From: Larimichthys crocea
Lineage: Eukaryota > Chordata > Actinopteri > Sciaenidae
Length of the DNA stretch: 64,000 nucleotides
Assembly (NCBI RefSeq): GCF_000972845.2
Contig: NC_040013.1
Coordinates: 6,305,457 to 6,369,456 of the forward strand
Direction: 5' to 3'
The position numbers and the translations under genes are program-made. Positions 60,166 through 64,000 of this stretch are shown one piece after another; within the stretch, counting starts at the first letter, position 1; every line of letters starts with the position of its first letter. Below the pieces are notes generated by a model, which did no database searches, was not told the DNA's origin, and saw nothing but the letters and a program-made list of their open reading frames with translations.

Positions 60166-61456
60166 CCCATTGTTATTCCTGATTTCTAACTCTACATTCA
60201 TTATGTAAAATGTAATGTTACAGAGTAATGTTTTAGAGTTCATAAGATTTTTTAAAGCTATGGTGCTCTGACATTTATTTCTTAGTTGGTTAACCTTTTC
60301 GACAGTTAACATTTATAATTTACTCTATTTGTCATCCATTTGACACCCAGACCTGTAATACATCCCACAATTTGTTAGCTCTCTAAGAAAGATTGGATCC
60401 AATTTCCAGTCTAAGCAAGGGCCAGTATGGAAAGTAGAGTCCTGTACAAAAAGACGCTTTAAGCTTCATATAAGATTAGACGGTAGGCACGTAGGTATTG
60501 TGCATTTCAGCACAGTTTTCACTCCCGGCAGTTGCATCTCATTCTCTGATGTCTTCTTCCCTTCAGGTTCAAATAACAACCTGCTAATAGGCAGATAAAC
60601 ACTTTCAACCCTGCCTCGCTCCTCTGTTTCTCTGCCTCCCTCCTTCTCCCCTTTTCCCTCCGTTCTGCTGAAGAAGATCAGGATTCCTTCGCCTCTACAA
60701 ACATGACAGGCTCTTCTTTTTTTTTATTCTTTCCCTGTTTGTTGCCGTAGCAACTTTTGATCCCTCCCATTGTAAGCGCAACAAAGAGGAGACGACAGAA
60801 AGCGACAGAAAAATAGAGAGGAAGATAAAGAATAAAAGGGAGAAATTATGGGAGTAGAAAAAGGAGCTTTGTTGTTTTTTGATTTGTCGTTTTCTTCTGA
60901 GGATTTGTTTTTCTGCTGTCATGTGTCTGCGCTACAAGTTGAAATACTAAGAACCGTGTGATTACACTGCCCATTCTTTCTCCTCCCGTCTTCTCTCATT
61001 CATTTCATCTCTTATTGCATTTTTCTGCCGTTTATCGACAGATTCTCAAATCACTGTGCGCTCATGTGCGGGATACTCGTTTGTACTTTAATTAAGGAAG
61101 GAAAACATTCTTTGGCCAAAATGAATTATGAAGATTAAAGAGTCAAATCACATTTCGGCACAGTCATGGTCTGACTGACGGAGAGAAAGACGGAGGGCAG
61201 AGGGAGATAAAGACAGGCTGAATGGCAGAGAGCGAAAATAAAGACAGACGAGAGAGAAAAAATAGAGCGAGATGGTAAGCTCACATGCTTTTATCCTTCC
61301 ATTTCTTCTTCTTCATCTCTTTTCTGCCTCTTCTTGTGTCTCCTCTTATTCTCTCCCTCTCCTATACCCTTCCCCGTCCTCTTTATCTCCTCTAATGTCA
61401 GAGCAGTCAAAGTTAAGTAGCTTAAGTCAACATCTTTAACAACTTTAGAAGCTTTC

Positions 61457-61459
<3 letters not shown>

Positions 61460-61501
<42 letters not shown>
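61460..61501 (+). repeat. (GT)n microsatellite
   Basis: About 20 GT units. Confidence 0.95.
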
Positions 61502-62166
61502 ATCCGTTTCCTTCGTGTGTGCGTCTGTGTGTGTTATGTTACAGCCGTGTATTGAAATCAATGTGGCAGCCGTCGCCTGTTGTTTCCCTATTGACATTTT
61601 CCGCCGTACTACAGTAATCTGGCAGTGTCTCAACCGCAGATCACCTCTGGCTTCCTCTAAAATTTTGAACCCGTTTTGAGTCCCAGCCTCTGGCTCCTTC
61701 TCTCTCAGTGTCTTTGAACAGTAGAAACATCTATTGATCTGCGGGTCTAAGACGAAGCCAACAACCTGGCGGTTAAAGATTTTACAGTAGCGGTTTAGAC
61801 GAGTATACTGAGAGGTAGGTTGTCGCAAAACATCTTTCACTTAAGGCAGCTTTGACTTTGAAATTCTAACCCTGTGTGCCTCTCTCTGCGTCTGGCTCCC
61901 TGCTTTTTCACCCCGTGTTGTTGCTTCCTCGTTCTCTCCCATGCCACTGTCTCTGTGTTATACAATTCTGCCATTTAGCGTCCCTGTCACTCCTTGTTCC
62001 AGCACTGTCTTGCTCCCTCTCCCTCCGTGTCTCTCGTTTTGTACTTCTTAGGCCTGCATCTTCCCCCTGTGGTTGTTTTTTTAGCACTGCAGTTCCAGCA
62101 ATTTTCTCTGCCAAGCATACACACACACACTCCCACAAACACACCCTATGGTCAGAGTCCTGCGCC

Positions 62167-62193
62167 CACACACACACACACACACACACACAC
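62167..62193 (+). repeat. (CA)n microsatellite
   Basis: About 13 CA units. Confidence 0.9.
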
Positions 62194-64000
62194 ATGAATA
62201 CACGTGACTCTTTCCAACGCATCCCTGTGATCAAACCCCCGTGGACTGCAACACACCCTGTAATCACGGCTCAGAGACCTACCGAGAGCTGCGGCAACAG
62301 GCTGCCCCTGCCCTTCCATGCCCATGATTAGAGCCTCAACAAGGGGCATATACACCCACTATAACCCCCCTCCAATCCCTGCCCTGGGCCTCCCTGCTTC
62401 ACTGGCCCCCGCCCTGCCATGACATGACCACATTAAAGGCCACAGCACTGGGTTCAATGGCCAACGAGGCTGGAGTAGAAGCTCCAGGGTGGGTCAACTA
62501 GGGCTGCAAGTTTGCTTACAGTCTTTAAACACTTTCTCTGAATGAACCACTGCATGTTTGTTATTTGATGGCCTTGGAATATCTCTGAATTCATTACATT
62601 TATTATACCATCCTGAGACTATTCCTATAAACAAACAAGGGCATGTTTGCTATGACTGGTGGCCTCTGTTTCACACTGTTTTTGAAGTGAATGTTTCCCA
62701 TAAACCCACGGCAAAGAGCATAAACATGTGGGAAGTGTTTTTTTTTTTTTAATTAGTTCTTTGCTCCTTCCACCACCTGCCATTGAAACACACTGACAGC
62801 CGACACGTTTGTGCTTGAAGAATAGCGCCCTCTCTCTTCTCTGGACCTCAAAGCAACCCAGGATGCACACAGCTATCGATTAAACGCCTAATGAGTCTGC
62901 CTTTCTGTGCCATGCTTATATCTCCTCACCCTCTTGTTTCCTCTGTTAGTTCTGCACTTTCAAACTTTTATTCGTCTGTCCTGCAGATATCCTGGCGATT
63001 TGCCGTCTCTTTGATCATCTTTGCTGACATGCTGCATGCATGGCCTCATATCGCCCCGCAATTTATCCTCTGATTGGTCAGAGTTGGGCATAGTTTAACT
63101 CAATTAGAGCAGTGACCTCTGTTTGTGCATGATTGGACACTGCTCTGATGGCAGTATCAATCTAATGAAGTGAAACGATAATGCAGCCTCAGACTGTCTG
63201 GTGCTGTTCCATGGCACAGATTACCAAACTCTCGTCTAGTACACATGAGAAATACTGGTCAGAATTTAGAACAAATAAGATAAATATTCTCATCGCAAAC
63301 AGTGGAGAATGCTGTGGGTGTAGCAATCAGGTACAATCAGAGGATATGTGTTTGGATTACAGTTTTCATGAATTTAATTTGAATAGAAAGAGGGTTACAG
63401 TAGGTGGTTGCATTTGAATAAGATAATTTCCTGCATTCTGTCTCTAAAAAACGATGATGATAATAACAGTATTCAATATTCAATCAATAGTTTTTCATTT
63501 GCAGTAATATTATTCTTCCGATATATATTTTAGCTCTGGAATAACTAGATTGCATTGAAGGGAAGACTTTTGAGCAACTAATCAGCCATTCATGTTTGAT
63601 TGCAACCAATTATAATGATTTTATAATCTATGCTTAAAGCAGGGCGAGCTGGTAAACTACTGTAGCCTGAGCTTCTTCCTATTTTCTGCTGTGACGTTTA
63701 CATCCCCTTTTGTCCTTATGACCTTCGTTCAATTCAACAGAGTCAAGAGTTTTATTGGTGTATTGTAGGAAAAATGACTCATGTCCACACTTCCCAAACT
63801 TATATCACTTCAGTGCTACTATGTCTCTTTTCCTGTTCTTCTTTATTCTATACACTTAATTTTATAAATGAACAACTACTACAGCTGATAGTTTATTCAA
63901 TGTATTCATATCATCGACAGCCTCATTGTTTCTCTTTTGTGGAGCAGAGGAGATGAAATAAAAGTGGATGTTGACACACACTTCCTCCTTATGAACTCTT

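Larger units (their letters stand above)
54053..64000 (+). other. Intron of the exchanger, 3' end not in the window
   Basis: The phase-2 donor at 54053 requires a further exon. I looked for the expected downstream exons by their DDEEYEK-type acidic sequence and for the alpha-2 repeat and found neither. The stretch holds microsatellites, a MITE-like element, two degenerate fish repeats and a pyrimidine-rich block. Confidence 0.65.

Overview
The window is vertebrate nuclear DNA, almost certainly from a ray-finned (teleost) fish. It has long non-coding stretches, very many (TG)n/(CA)n microsatellites, several interspersed repeats of types common in fish genomes (a tRNA-derived SINE, a LINE 3' end, TIR/MITE-like elements), and one intron-containing gene with canonical GT-AG splice sites. 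No prokaryotic genes, rRNA, tRNA or CRISPR arrays are visible.

The only gene I can support is the 5' half of a plasma-membrane Na+/Ca2+ exchanger (SLC8/NCX family) on the + strand. Ten coding exons between 44200 and 54052 read as one open frame of 619 codons plus 2 bases. They give a signal peptide, TM1-TM5 with the alpha-1 ion-binding repeat, the XIP autoinhibitory segment, the regulatory loop, all of the Ca2+ sensor CBD1 and the first part of CBD2. The frame stops at the junction where mammalian exon 2 ends. The alternatively spliced exons, the rest of CBD2, the alpha-2 repeat and the last TM segments were not found and should lie beyond 64000. Residues favour NCX1 or the fish NCX4 over NCX2/NCX3. 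I lean to slc8a4, but the paralogue is unproven.

Layout: 1-33577 is non-coding (upstream flank and/or 5' intron of the exchanger) with microsatellites, a SINE, a TIR element, a LINE 3' fragment and several degenerate repeats. 33578-38990 and 39001-44294 are two copies of the same ~5.3 kb, separated by exactly ten Ns. Copy 1 stops at the gap inside the first coding exon and copy 2 starts at the gap and runs on into the gene. That is what two unmerged overlapping contig ends look like, so the true locus is probably about 5.4 kb shorter. 44121-54052 holds the exchanger exons. 54053-64000 is intron sequence with a ~600 bp pyrimidine-rich block and more fish repeats.

The most interesting biology is the exon structure. 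In mammalian SLC8A1-3 this whole region is a single ~1.8 kb exon. Here it is cut by nine introns, four of them under 200 bp, and seven have AGGT or a longer direct repeat at both boundaries, as expected if introns were inserted at AG|GT proto-splice sites.
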